Below are positions 42,696 to 51,467 of a stretch of 60,000 bases of DNA, in pieces. Origin of the DNA: Brevibacillus choshinensis (GTDB lineage Bacteria; Bacillota; Bacilli; Brevibacillales; Brevibacillaceae); contig NZ_CP069127.1 in the NCBI RefSeq assembly GCF_016811915.1, forward strand, positions 282,501 to 342,500, in the 5' to 3' direction. Within the stretch, counting starts at the first letter, position 1. Each line of letters opens with the position of its first letter. The position numbers were made by a program, and so were the translations under genes. The notes beneath the pieces were generated by a model, which searched no databases, was not told the DNA's origin, and saw nothing but the letters and a program-made list of their open reading frames with translations.

Positions 42696-45053
42696 ATGGC
42701 AACTCTAGTTGGACAAAGCTTGAGACGTAAAGAAGATTACCGCATGGTCACGGGTACAGGCCAGTTCGTAGCGGATATCAAAAAGCCAGGCATGGTAGAA
42801 GCCACGTTTGTTCGAAGCACACATGCGCATGCGAAGATCAAGCATATCGATGTGGAGGCAGCAAAAGCGATGGAAGGCGTATACGCTGTCTACACCGGGG
42901 CGGACTTGGTGGGAAGAGTGAAACCGCTCACGCAGATTGATTCCCACTGCCGGTTGCCGAAGCATATTGAAGAGCAAATCAAGCCGTTCATGTTTCACAA
43001 TGAAGAGCCGGTTCTCGCGCAGGGAAAAGTCATGTACGTGGGACAAAGCGTAGCGGTCGTCGTAGCGCAAAACCGTTATGTCGCAGAAGACGCTGCAGCT
43101 CTGATCAAAGTGGAATACGAACCGCTCCCGGCTGTCGTCGATCCGTTCAAAGCGCTGGAAGAGGGAGCTCCACTCGTACAGGACAGCATGGAGAACAACC
43201 TGCAAGCGTATTTCCACTTGCCGGTAGGTGACTACGATGAAGTTTTGAAAAAGGCTGACCACGTACTGAGCGGTCGCTTTATCTCTCCACGGGTTTCTTC
43301 CAACCCGATCGAAACGCGCGGTGTCGTGGCAGATTACGAAAGCCGCTCAGATCAGCTGCATATCTGGTCCTCTACCCAAATGCCTTTCGAGATACGTCAT
43401 TATGTCGCAAAACTATTGGGGCTCGTTGAACAAAACATCCGTGTTACCGCCCCTGACGTTGGCGGCGGTTTTGGTCCAAAAGGCGGTCTCTATACCGAGG
43501 AAGTCATGCTGGCTTTCCTGGCGAGAGAATTGAACCGTCCCGTTCGCTGGATTGAAGACCGTGTGGAGAGCATGAGTGCCGCTCGCCATTCCCGCGACCA
43601 GATCCACGATCTCGAAGTGGCCTTCATGAATGATGGTACGATCCTCGGCCTGCGCGATCATTTCGTGCTGGACGTAGGGGCGATCAACTATTTCGCCTTC
43701 ACGTGCGCCTACAACAGTGCCGCCCATTTCCGCGGCGCTTACAAGATTCCGGTATTTGACCTGACCTGCAAGATTGCCCTGACCCACAAGACGCCCAATG
43801 TACCGTACCGTGGCGCGGGAAGACCGGAAGTCGTATTGGCGATGGACCGGATGGTGGATAAGATCGCCCGCCATTTGGGCATGGATCCGGCAGAAGTCAT
43901 GCTGAAAAACATCATTCCGGCAGAAGAAATGCCGTACAGCCAAGGAATGTACTACAAAGACGGCGGCGAGCTGATCTACGACAGCGGCGATTATCCGGAA
44001 GCGTTCCACATGGCGCTGGAGCTGGCAGGCTATAAAGATGTTCGCGCCAAGCAGGAAGCCCTCCGAAAAGAAGGCAAATACATCGGGATCGGGATTTCTT
44101 CCAACGTTGAAGGGACGGGGGCAGGTCCGTTCGAGGGAGCGAAGGCAGCCATCGATGCTTTTGGTCAGCTCATGATCCACACTGGCTCTTCGCCGCAAGG
44201 ACAAAGCCATGAGACCGTCTTTGGACAAGTCGCAGGCGACGTCATGAATGTCGGACTGGACAAGGTGACGGTAAAATGCGGGGATACGGCTCTTCTCGGC
44301 TTTGGGGCGGGCACGTACGCGAGCCGAAGTGCTGTAAATGCGGGCTCTGCCACGCATTTTGCGACGGAGAAGCTGCGCACGAAGGTGCTGGCGGTTGCAG
44401 GGCTTGTCATGGGCATATCTCCTGATGAATTGACGATGAAAGACGGTGTCGTATACGCCGAGAAGGCGCCGGAGCAAAAAATGACATTTGCCCAAATCTA
44501 TGAGGCGGCAGCTCCCGGTCCGCGCTGCAAAGTTCCGGAAGGCATGGAGCCGGGATTGGAAGCAACCCATTATTTCGTACCGCCTACCGTGACATACTCT
44601 TCTTCCACCCACATAGCCGAGGTAGAAGTGGACATCGAAACGTGCTTTGTGACCATCAACAACTACGTCATCATCCATGACAGCGGCCGCGTGATCAATC
44701 CGATGATCGTAGAAGGTCAGGTCCAAGGCGGTTTCGCACAAGGATTGGGTACGGCTCTGTACGAGGAAATCGTATACAATGAAAACGGTCAGCTCTTGAC
44801 CGGTACGTACATGGACTACCTGATGCCGACAGCGATGGAAGTACCAAAAGCAAAACAGGGCGAGCAGGAGTACCTGTCCACGCGCAACCCGCTTGGCGTC
44901 AAAGGGGTAGGGGAGAGCGGAGCGATATCTTCACCTGCAGCGATCGCCAATGCGGTGGTAGACGCGCTGTCTCCATTCCATATCAACGTCGACCGACTTC
45001 CGATCAGCCCGAATCGCGTATTCAGCCTGCTGCAGGAAAGCAAAGAGGCATAA
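42696..45053 (+). CDS. CoxL-like molybdopterin-binding subunit, form II type
   Basis: The 785-residue catalytic subunit of a xanthine dehydrogenase-type molybdenum hydroxylase. The active-site loop reads PYRGAGRPE (about 376-384), the form II type pattern, in place of the VAYRCSFR of true CO dehydrogenases (form I), so it is probably not a CO dehydrogenase. GGGFGPKGG (about 256-264) and GVKGVGESGAISS (about 737-749, with the catalytic glutamate) are conserved. The start at 42696 follows GGAGAG. The true substrate is unknown; a purine, aromatic aldehyde or heterocycle is possible. Confidence 0.9.
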   Translation: MATLVGQSLRRKEDYRMVTGTGQFVADIKKPGMVEATFVRSTHAHAKIKHIDVEAAKAMEGVYAVYTGADLVGRVKPLTQIDSHCRLPKHIEEQIKPFMFHNEEPVLAQGKVMYVGQSVAVVVAQNRYVAEDAAALIKVEYEPLPAVVDPFKALEEGAPLVQDSMENNLQAYFHLPVGDYDEVLKKADHVLSGRFISPRVSSNPIETRGVVADYESRSDQLHIWSSTQMPFEIRHYVAKLLGLVEQNIRVTAPDVGGGFGPKGGLYTEEVMLAFLARELNRPVRWIEDRVESMSAARHSRDQIHDLEVAFMNDGTILGLRDHFVLDVGAINYFAFTCAYNSAAHFRGAYKIPVFDLTCKIALTHKTPNVPYRGAGRPEVVLAMDRMVDKIARHLGMDPAEVMLKNIIPAEEMPYSQGMYYKDGGELIYDSGDYPEAFHMALELAGYKDVRAKQEALRKEGKYIGIGISSNVEGTGAGPFEGAKAAIDAFGQLMIHTGSSPQGQSHETVFGQVAGDVMNVGLDKVTVKCGDTALLGFGAGTYASRSAVNAGSATHFATEKLRTKVLAVAGLVMGISPDELTMKDGVVYAEKAPEQKMTFAQIYEAAAPGPRCKVPEGMEPGLEATHYFVPPTVTYSSSTHIAEVEVDIETCFVTINNYVIIHDSGRVINPMIVEGQVQGGFAQGLGTALYEEIVYNENGQLLTGTYMDYLMPTAMEVPKAKQGEQEYLSTRNPLGVKGVGESGAISSPAAIANAVVDALSPFHINVDRLPISPNRVFSLLQESKEA

Positions 45054-45077
45054 ACGCAAGCAACCTTTATTGAAGAA

Positions 45078-45118
45078 AAAGGGGCGCATCCATCCGTGAG
45101 CGTCTCTTTTTTGTTTTT
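45078..45118 (+). terminator. Terminator after the coxL-like gene
   Basis: AGGGGCGC pairs with GCGTCTCT (G-T pairs included), followed by a long T run. Confidence 0.8.
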
Positions 45119-45218
45119 TTCTCGAAGGGGGATGCTCGTTCTATCTTACACTCCTCTAACATAGCATGGGATGGAATACAGATACGCCACAAGCAAAAAA
45201 GATAGAAGGGTGATTTCG

Positions 45219-46007
45219 GTGAAGCTCTCCATCAGCTTGAAAACGGGTATTGAAATGAAGTATGTGGAAGCCGGTCCGCCAGATGCTCCGGTCCTGATTC
45301 TTTTGCACGGTCTCACCGATTCCAGTCGTTCATGGTCGCTTTCATTGCCCAAGCTCGCTGAGAATTATCACGTGTACGTACTGGACCAGAGAGGGCATGG
45401 TGATTCCGATGCCCCAGACAGTCCGTATCGGCTGTCCGATTTTGCAGAAGACGTCATTTCTTTTATGGATGCCCTGAGCATTGAAAAAGCGTCTATCGCC
45501 GGACACTCGATGGGGAGCTTTGTTGCCCAGCTCATAGCGATCACACACCCGCAGTGTGTTACCAATCTGGTTCTCGTAGGTTCAGCGGACAAGACGGCAG
45601 GGAATGAAACACTGGACTGGCTGTGGGAGAACATTCAACAGTTTCAAGGCAAGGTGGATCCTGCCTTTCTAGAGGAATGGACCTCGACGCCTACACCGGT
45701 TGACCCTGAGTTTTTGGCTCGATTAAAAGAAGAGACGGCGGCTGTCCCCGTCTACGTGTGGAAGCATGCTACACAGATGTTGATGACGGAGGATTTCAGT
45801 GCGCATCTCTCTGAAATAAAGGTCCCTACGTTTATCATCTGGGGAGAGCAGGATGCCGTCTTCCCTTATGAGGATCAAGTGCGCTTGCAAGCAGCGATCC
45901 CTCAAGCGAAATTTCAATCCTATCCAGACGTCGGCCACAACATCCAGTGGGAAATCCCCCAGCAGATCGGGGAAGATATCGCGTCGTTTGTAAAAGAGAA
46001 TCTGTAG
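45219..46007 (+). CDS. Alpha/beta hydrolase
   Basis: A 262-residue alpha/beta-fold hydrolase. LLHGLTDSS (about 29-37) is the oxyanion motif, GHSMGS (about 94-99) holds the nucleophile, GEQDAVFP (about 209-216) the acid and VGHNIQWE (about 238-245) the histidine. The start is a GTG at 45219 behind AAGGGTGA. The substrate is unknown; it may be unrelated to the molybdenum locus upstream, since a terminator separates them. Confidence 0.88.
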   Translation: MKLSISLKTGIEMKYVEAGPPDAPVLILLHGLTDSSRSWSLSLPKLAENYHVYVLDQRGHGDSDAPDSPYRLSDFAEDVISFMDALSIEKASIAGHSMGSFVAQLIAITHPQCVTNLVLVGSADKTAGNETLDWLWENIQQFQGKVDPAFLEEWTSTPTPVDPEFLARLKEETAAVPVYVWKHATQMLMTEDFSAHLSEIKVPTFIIWGEQDAVFPYEDQVRLQAAIPQAKFQSYPDVGHNIQWEIPQQIGEDIASFVKENL

Positions 46008-46020
46008 CGTGAGTAAACAA

Positions 46021-46061
46021 AAAAGGATTTCTCCACAATGAGCATGGAGGAATCCTTTTTA
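46021..46061. terminator. Bidirectional terminator between convergent genes
   Basis: AAAAGGATTTCTCCA pairs with TGGAGGAATCCTTTT (one G-T pair) with T and A runs on both sides. It lies between the hydrolase and the cadC-like gene. Confidence 0.9.
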
Positions 46062-46075
46062 CATGCAATGCGTTG

Positions 46076-46465
46076 TCATCCGTTAGTGTCGGTGGGCACG
46101 GGAACCCTTTGTTCCTTGGCGTGTTCGACGCCCGCCAAGATGAGATGGCGAACATGGTCATCATCGAGGGAGTAAAAAACGAGCTTTCCTTCTTTTCGGT
46201 ACTTGGCGAGGCCCATATTGCGCAAAAGCCGCAGATGGTGAGACGTATTGGCAATGGAGCTTCCGATGATTGCGGCGATATCACAGACACAGAGCTCGTC
46301 TTCCAGAGACAGGATGTGGATGATCTTGGCGCGCGTATCATCAGCCAATGCCTTGAAAATTTTTGCGACTCCAACCGACTCGGCAGCGAACGGCTTCAAG
46401 CGATTTACTTTTTCATCATCAAAACACTGAACTTCGCAGATATCGTCCTGTTCTTTTGGAGACAC
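46076..46465 (-). CDS. cadC: ArsR family metal-sensing repressor, CadC-like
   Basis: A 129-residue winged-helix repressor that dissociates from DNA on binding Cd, Pb or Zn. Metal-binding residues are visible: DICEVQCF (8-15) near the N-terminus and ELCVCDIA (about 57-64) in the recognition part, both typical of CadC. The SIANTSHHLRLLRNMGLA helix (about 69-86) contacts DNA. It is divergent from a zinc-ribbon gene and is 0.7 kb from the cadA-like gene, which it probably represses. Confidence 0.9.
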   Translation of the reverse strand: MSPKEQDDICEVQCFDDEKVNRLKPFAAESVGVAKIFKALADDTRAKIIHILSLEDELCVCDIAAIIGSSIANTSHHLRLLRNMGLAKYRKEGKLVFYSLDDDHVRHLILAGVEHAKEQRVPVPTDTNG

Positions 46466-46633
46466 CGGAATTCACCTCTTGCCTCATTACAATGTCCTAT
46501 TATTATAGTCATTCACAGGAAAACTGGGAAGGAAAAACGACATTTTGATGACGCTGTAGTTTCCCTCCATTATTTGGTGTAAGATTGACTTGTTCGACGG
46601 AAAGCTTCACTGGAAAGGAACTGGGAGATATTC

Positions 46634-46930
46634 ATGAACGTACAGCAAAAATGTCCAAAATGCCGTTCCAAAAAAATTGATCTCACTGAGTCGATCAATC
46701 GACTTCTTTATACCATCAACTACGCATTGGTCTTGGCAGTGCTCGCCTGGATCGGGATTTCCGTAAAAGGAACACCGGTTATTTTCCTGTTCCTTGGACT
46801 GTCTGGTGCGTTCGTGCTGTTTGCCATTCGCTTGGCGCTGGAGAAACGCAAAGTGATCAAGTGTCTCTGCCTCGACTGCGGAGAACGCTGGCAAACCGTA
46901 CCGAATCCAAAAGAAAACGCGGCTCGCTAA
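46634..46930 (+). CDS. Small zinc-ribbon membrane protein
   Basis: A 98-residue protein. Two CxxC pairs, CPKC (7-10) and CLDC (about 79-82), bracket two membrane helices (about 28-44 and 48-67), so both ends would form a zinc ribbon on the same side. No function is known. GGGAG precedes the ATG and a terminator follows. Confidence 0.7.
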   Translation: MNVQQKCPKCRSKKIDLTESINRLLYTINYALVLAVLAWIGISVKGTPVIFLFLGLSGAFVLFAIRLALEKRKVIKCLCLDCGERWQTVPNPKENAAR

Positions 46931-46935
46931 GATTT

Positions 46936-46967
46936 CGGAGGCTTCCTGCAGGGAGCCTCTTTTTTGT
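46936..46967 (+). terminator. Terminator after the zinc-ribbon gene
   Basis: GAGGCT (46938-46943) pairs with AGCCTC (46954-46959), then TTTTTT. Confidence 0.82.
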
Positions 46968-47093
46968 GATTTCGGGAGAAGAAGGTCATGATCGCTGCGT
47001 TTGCGTATAAATACGAGGAGCCATACGAAAAATAGGCGGAAAAATCAAATTCTATTGTTGAACCGAGTGAACGGCTGGGATACTATAATAATT

Positions 47094-47111
47094 AAATATT
47101 CGTTTGAATGT
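47094..47111 (+). promoter_or_regulatory. Candidate CadC-type operator before cadA
   Basis: AAATATTCGTTTGAATGTT contains ATTC-N4-GAAT, an imperfect palindrome of the ArsR/CadC operator type, 50 bases before the cadA start. TATAAT lies just upstream (near 47084). Confidence 0.5.
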
Positions 47112-47161
47112 TGATGAGTGAATCTGGACAAAATCGTGAATTGGAAAATAGGTGAGAGCAG

Positions 47162-49387
47162 ATGTCTGAGGACGAAAAAAAGAATACCTGCTGTAGCGAT
47201 CATCACCATGGACATTCAGATATGAAACTGCTTCCTGTCATCGGTAACGAAGAGACAGCAGCTGCCAGAGCCATCAGTATGGATCATTTCTCCGAGGCTG
47301 CCGTGTACCGGATCATCGGCATGGATTGCAGCTCTTGCGCCAAATCATTGGAAAAACATATGAGGTCCATAAAAGCAGTGCAGGAAGTCAGCGTGAATTT
47401 TTCCACGGGGAAAATGCAGATTGTCCAAGAAGGGCTCTCGGACGAGGCGATCGTCAGCGAGGTAGCCAAGGCAGGGTATGCAGCCAGTCCCCTCTCCAAG
47501 GGAAAAACGAATAAGGCGGAACAAAAGGACGGTGTGGGCACCAAGCTTGCTGTCATATCCGGTATTCTTCTCGCGCTAGGCTTTCTGGGTTCGTTCACGA
47601 GCGTGCCTGAGGGCATTTTGATTGTCTGTTACGCTTTGTCCATGATCATCGGGGGGTATCGGCCTGCCCGCAGTGCCTTTTACGCCATAAAGAGCGGCTC
47701 TCTGGACATGAATGTGCTGATGTCTGTAGCCGCGATCGGGGCTGCCATGATCGGAGAATGGCTGGAAGGGGCGACCGTCGTCTGGCTGTTCGCCATCGGA
47801 AATTGGCTGCAAACCAACTCCATCGAAAAGACGCGGGATTCGATCCGCACGCTGATGGATCTCGCACCTGCCGAGGCTTGGGTGAAGCAGGGCGTGTCCA
47901 TGGCCAGAGTTTCCGTGGAAGACGTGCGCATCGGGGATATCATGGTTGTCAAACCAGGAGAAAAGGTTCCGCTGGACGGGGAAGTCCTCTCAGGTATCTC
48001 CAGCGTCAATCAGGCCCCGATTACCGGGGAGTCCATTCCGGTCGACAAACTGGCAGGCGATTTTGTATTTGCAGGAAGTGTGAACGAAAGCGGTTCGTTG
48101 GAAGTCAAAGTGACAAGGCTCGTGGAAGATACGGCGATTGCGAAAATCATTCATCTGGTCGAGGAAGCCCAGGAGAAAAAAGCCCCTACTCAGGCGTTTG
48201 TCGATAAATTTGCCGCATGGTACACACCGATCGTCCTCGTCCTGGCCTTGCTCGTCATCGTGTTTCCTCCTTTATTGGGTTGGGGAACGTGGGGAGATTG
48301 GTTCTATAAAGGACTGGAGCTGCTGGTTGTGGCATGTCCGTGTGCGCTGGTCATCTCGACGCCCGTTGCGATCGTCTCCGCTATCGGAAATGCAGCGCGA
48401 AACGGCGTTCTGATCAAAGGAGGCGCTTTTCTGGAAAAGGCGGGGGCCATTACCGCCATTGCATTTGACAAGACAGGTACGCTGACGGAGGGCAAGCCGC
48501 AGGTCTCCCGGATCGTGGCGCCTTTTGGCAAGGAGGACGAAGTGCTTGCGATCGCACGCACGATCGAGGAGCACTCCCGCCATCCGATTGCTCAGGCGAT
48601 CTTGACGTATGCCGACGGAAAGAAAGTCGCTTCCTTGGCTGGCAAGGATTTTCGGGTCCTGGTGGGAAAAGGGGCGGAAGCGACAGTCGAGGGGCAAACC
48701 TATTACGCAGGAAAGCCGGGTCTTTTCGCCGAACAAGGCATTTCCCTGGCAGCATGGGCAGATCAGATCGAATCGCTGCAAAAAGAAGGCAATACGATTG
48801 TCCTGATCGGTAACGCTCGATCGGTTCTCGGGCTGATCGCCGTAGCCGATACGATTCGCGATATTTCCGTGAGTGCCATCGGAGGGCTGAAAGCAGCAGG
48901 TGTAGACGAAATCGTCATGCTCACAGGTGATAACGAAGGAACCGCAGCGAAGGTGGCAAAGCAGACAGGAGTCAGCCGTTACTTTGCGGAGCTGCTGCCA
49001 GAGGACAAAGTGGCGGCCATCCAAAAGCTGCAGCAAGAAGGCAAGTCCGTCGCGATGGTCGGAGACGGGATCAACGATGCACCAGCGCTGGCCACGGCCG
49101 ACCTCGGGATCGCCATGGGTGGCGCGGGTACGGATACAGCCATGGAAACGGCCGATATTGTGCTCATGGCCGACAATCTGGAGAAGCTCCCGCACACGGT
49201 GAACATCAGCCGCAAAGCCCTGCGAATCATCCAGCAAAACATCTGGTTCTCCATCATCGTCAAGCTCGCGGCTCTCATCCTGATCTTCCCCGGATGGCTG
49301 ACCTTGTGGCTGGCTGTGCTGAGCGATACAGGTGCGGCGCTGATCGTGATCTTGAACAGCATGCGGTTGCTGAGAATGAAATCGTAG
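47162..49387 (+). CDS. cadA: Cadmium/zinc/lead P-type ATPase (CadA-like)
   Basis: A P1B-type exporter of 741 residues. The N-terminus has a His-rich stretch DHHHGHSDM (14-22) and one heavy-metal domain with GMDCSSC (about 53-59). The metal-pathway CPC (C392 region), phosphorylation site DKTGTLTEG (D436), SRHP and [20 protein letters not shown] (near 637-656) are conserved. The DTGAALIVILNSMRLL end is typical of zinc/cadmium pumps. The cadC-like gene 0.7 kb upstream is the likely regulator. Confidence 0.93.
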   Translation: MSEDEKKNTCCSDHHHGHSDMKLLPVIGNEETAAARAISMDHFSEAAVYRIIGMDCSSCAKSLEKHMRSIKAVQEVSVNFSTGKMQIVQEGLSDEAIVSEVAKAGYAASPLSKGKTNKAEQKDGVGTKLAVISGILLALGFLGSFTSVPEGILIVCYALSMIIGGYRPARSAFYAIKSGSLDMNVLMSVAAIGAAMIGEWLEGATVVWLFAIGNWLQTNSIEKTRDSIRTLMDLAPAEAWVKQGVSMARVSVEDVRIGDIMVVKPGEKVPLDGEVLSGISSVNQAPITGESIPVDKLAGDFVFAGSVNESGSLEVKVTRLVEDTAIAKIIHLVEEAQEKKAPTQAFVDKFAAWYTPIVLVLALLVIVFPPLLGWGTWGDWFYKGLELLVVACPCALVISTPVAIVSAIGNAARNGVLIKGGAFLEKAGAITAIAFDKTGTLTEGKPQVSRIVAPFGKEDEVLAIARTIEEHSRHPIAQAILTYADGKKVASLAGKDFRVLVGKGAEATVEGQTYYAGKPGLFAEQGISLAAWADQIESLQKEGNTIVLIGNARSVLGLIAVADTIRDISVSAIGGLKAAGVDEIVMLTGDNEGTAAKVAKQTGVSRYFAELLPEDKVAAIQKLQQEGKSVAMVGDGINDAPALATADLGIAMGGAGTDTAMETADIVLMADNLEKLPHTVNISRKALRIIQQNIWFSIIVKLAALILIFPGWLTLWLAVLSDTGAALIVILNSMRLLRMKS

Positions 49388-49405
49388 GAGAATAGCAGAG
49401 TGGAG

Positions 49406-49437
49406 ACCCTTTCGGCGCAACCGGAAGGGTTTTTGTA
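49406..49437 (+). terminator. Terminator after cadA
   Basis: ACCCTTTCGG pairs with CCGGAAGGGT around CGCAA, then TTTT. Confidence 0.85.
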
Positions 49438-49538
49438 TCTCCAGCGTTTTCTTCGTTTCCGTGCAGAAAGGGCTTTCGCTCTATCACGTTTTTATGAAGA
49501 AAGCTCCCAGAGTCACCCCGCGTACCCAAAGCCTCGCT

Positions 49539-49741
49539 AGGAAAAAGGAGAAAAAAGCGAAGGTATTAGGGGCACAGCCCAGGCGGAGTGGAAAAAGAGG
49601 AACCTGCCTTTAGCGTCCACCTAAGAATCACTCCCTGAAGCTGCTGCTTTGGACGCGGGTTCCGCTTTTGTAGCGGAGCCGTGCAGGAAAGACCTCCGAG
49701 CAAGTGCCCCTACTAACCTGGAGCGTTTTCTCCTTTTTCCT
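49539..49741. repeat. 203-bp imperfect palindromic non-coding element
   Basis: AGGAAAAAGGAGAAAA (49539-49554) is repeated inverted at 49726-49741. AGGGGCAC (49568-49575) is repeated inverted at 49704-49711, and GGAACC/GGTTCC and GCGTCCA/TGGACGC continue the symmetry towards the centre. There is no open frame with a ribosome binding site. It could be a MITE-like mobile element or a structured RNA. The flanks show no clear target duplication. Confidence 0.6.
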
Positions 49742-49868
49742 CCCCGCACAAGCAGCCACTCTAATACGCCATCGCTTTCCCATTCCAATTTCTCCAAACG
49801 ATGGTACCCAAAGCACCCACTTGTTAAAATAGGGAAAAAATACGAGCGATACGAAAAAGGGGGAAAAC

Positions 49869-50834
49869 ATGTCCAAAACGGATAACATGCTGTCAATCCT
49901 GTGGCTGCTGCAGACAGGAAAGCGATTGACGGCCAAGCAATTGGCCGAGACGTTGGAAATGAACATTCGCACCGTCTACCGTTACATCGATGCTCTGTGC
50001 GCGAGCGGTGTGCCCATCGTTGCGGATGCCGGCCATCACGGCGGGTACAGTCTTCTTCAGCCGTTCACCGACGCCCCTCTGCTCTTTGACTTGAACGAAC
50101 AAAAATCATTGATCCACGCAGCCATATTCGCTCAGGAAGCCGGGTACCCGTTTGGTGAGGATCTGGAACGCGCCATCTCCAAGCTCAAACGATATACCAA
50201 TGAAGAACAGAGAGGTGCCATAGAGCGTCATAGCAGAGGCTTTGACGTGATTTTGCCGCCAACAAACCCATTGATTGCCCAGAACCTGAAAGAGCTGGAA
50301 ATATCCGTCGCGAATGAGCGCACCTTGTTCATCGACTATCAGAAAAACTACCAGAACCAATGGCAAACCAGGCAGATCGACCCCTATGGACTGGTTCACT
50401 GGCGGTCCAATTGGTATGTTGTCGCTTTCTGTCATCTGAGAGGGGAGATTCGCAGCTTTCGTGTCGACCGGATCGGAAAAATGACTCGAACCGATTCGAC
50501 ATTTCAACGACCTGCGCTCTTTTCGGCTCGACAATATTTTTTGACCAGCCTGTTATCCGACGCCGATCAGCAGGAAAAACCGATTTCCGTCCGAATTACG
50601 GGCAGAAAACAAGCCATCAATGATTTGTGCAACCACTGGTTTCTCGGTCGTACCTTGGTGGAGCGATCCCACGAGCATGCCCATTTCCAAGTGGATGAGC
50701 AGCTCGTCCATACCCAGGTTCCGCATTTCCTGCTCCCGTTTGGAAAAGCCATACGGGTAAAGGAACCCTCCTTTTTAAATGAGCGTCTGGCTGCCATCGC
50801 GGCAGATTTGCACAATTATTATCAATCCCCCTAG
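49869..50834 (+). CDS. YafY/WYL-domain transcriptional regulator
   Basis: A 321-residue regulator. The DeoR-like helix-turn-helix occupies about 1-60 (RLTAKQLAETLEMNIRTVYRYIDAL, in blocks). The WYL domain follows at about 140-215, with FIDYQKNYQ, QIDPYGLVHWRSNWYVVAF and RSFRVDRI. The C-terminal WCX extension ends the protein. WYL proteins often sense nucleotides or other ligands. GGGGG precedes the ATG. The neighbouring DinB gene is a possible target. Confidence 0.88.
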   Translation: MSKTDNMLSILWLLQTGKRLTAKQLAETLEMNIRTVYRYIDALCASGVPIVADAGHHGGYSLLQPFTDAPLLFDLNEQKSLIHAAIFAQEAGYPFGEDLERAISKLKRYTNEEQRGAIERHSRGFDVILPPTNPLIAQNLKELEISVANERTLFIDYQKNYQNQWQTRQIDPYGLVHWRSNWYVVAFCHLRGEIRSFRVDRIGKMTRTDSTFQRPALFSARQYFLTSLLSDADQQEKPISVRITGRKQAINDLCNHWFLGRTLVERSHEHAHFQVDEQLVHTQVPHFLLPFGKAIRVKEPSFLNERLAAIAADLHNYYQSP

Positions 50835-50910
50835 CTTCCCTGACTGAAGATGTCAGGGAAGAGGTGATAGGATAAAACTATCCCTATGAAAGTGAATGGA
50901 GGTAGTTTTC

Positions 50911-51411
50911 ATGAAGCATGATTCCCTGCGCTTGTATGAGTACAATCTGTGGGCGAATGAAAGGGTATTCCAGCGCTTGCAGGAGCTCCCGCCTGAAGTC
51001 TGTGACCAGGAAATCCAAAGCGTGTTCCCGACTATCATGAAGACGCTAAAGCATATTCTCTTGACCGATCACGTGTGGCTGCTGGCAATGAAAGGGGACA
51101 GCTACGAGAATGTAGGGAAGACGGTGGGGAGACTTTCCCAGGAACTGGAGGGGAGGTGCCTGGAGGAGATCCACGCCGGGTTTCTAGAGGTAGCGGAGAA
51201 ATTCAAAGACTTCTTTTCGCAAATCGATCTCGATGCTACCGCTCCTTATTCGCATCCTGCCATGGGAATCATCCAAGCCCCATACAGCGACATTATCCAG
51301 CATGTCGTCAATCATGGCACCTATCACCGCGGCAACATTTCAGCCATGCTGCGTCAGCTGGGGCATGCCGGAGCCTCACACGACTACATCTACTTCCTTT
51401 TTGAAGAGTGA
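50911..51411 (+). CDS. DinB family protein
   Basis: A 166-residue four-helix-bundle protein of the DinB/YfiT type. HILLTDHVW (about 48-56) and HVVNHGTYHRG (about 131-141) supply the histidine triad that binds a metal ion. Members act in thiol or bacillithiol transfer, though most are untested. The start at 50911 follows TGGAGGT. Confidence 0.88.
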   Translation: MKHDSLRLYEYNLWANERVFQRLQELPPEVCDQEIQSVFPTIMKTLKHILLTDHVWLLAMKGDSYENVGKTVGRLSQELEGRCLEEIHAGFLEVAEKFKDFFSQIDLDATAPYSHPAMGIIQAPYSDIIQHVVNHGTYHRGNISAMLRQLGHAGASHDYIYFLFEE

Positions 51412-51429
51412 CGCTAGCTTGCATACAAA

Positions 51430-51464
51430 AGAAAGCTCCGCCTACGAATGGCAGAGCTTTTTTC
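51430..51464 (+). terminator. Terminator between convergent genes
   Basis: AAAGCTCCGCC and GGCAGAGCTTT pair with one mismatch and are followed by TTTT. Confidence 0.82.
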
Positions 51465-51467
51465 TAT

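Noticed and set aside
42696..45053. Calling the large subunit a CO dehydrogenase
   Set aside because: The active-site loop lacks the VAYRCSFR pattern of form I; only the form II type is supported.
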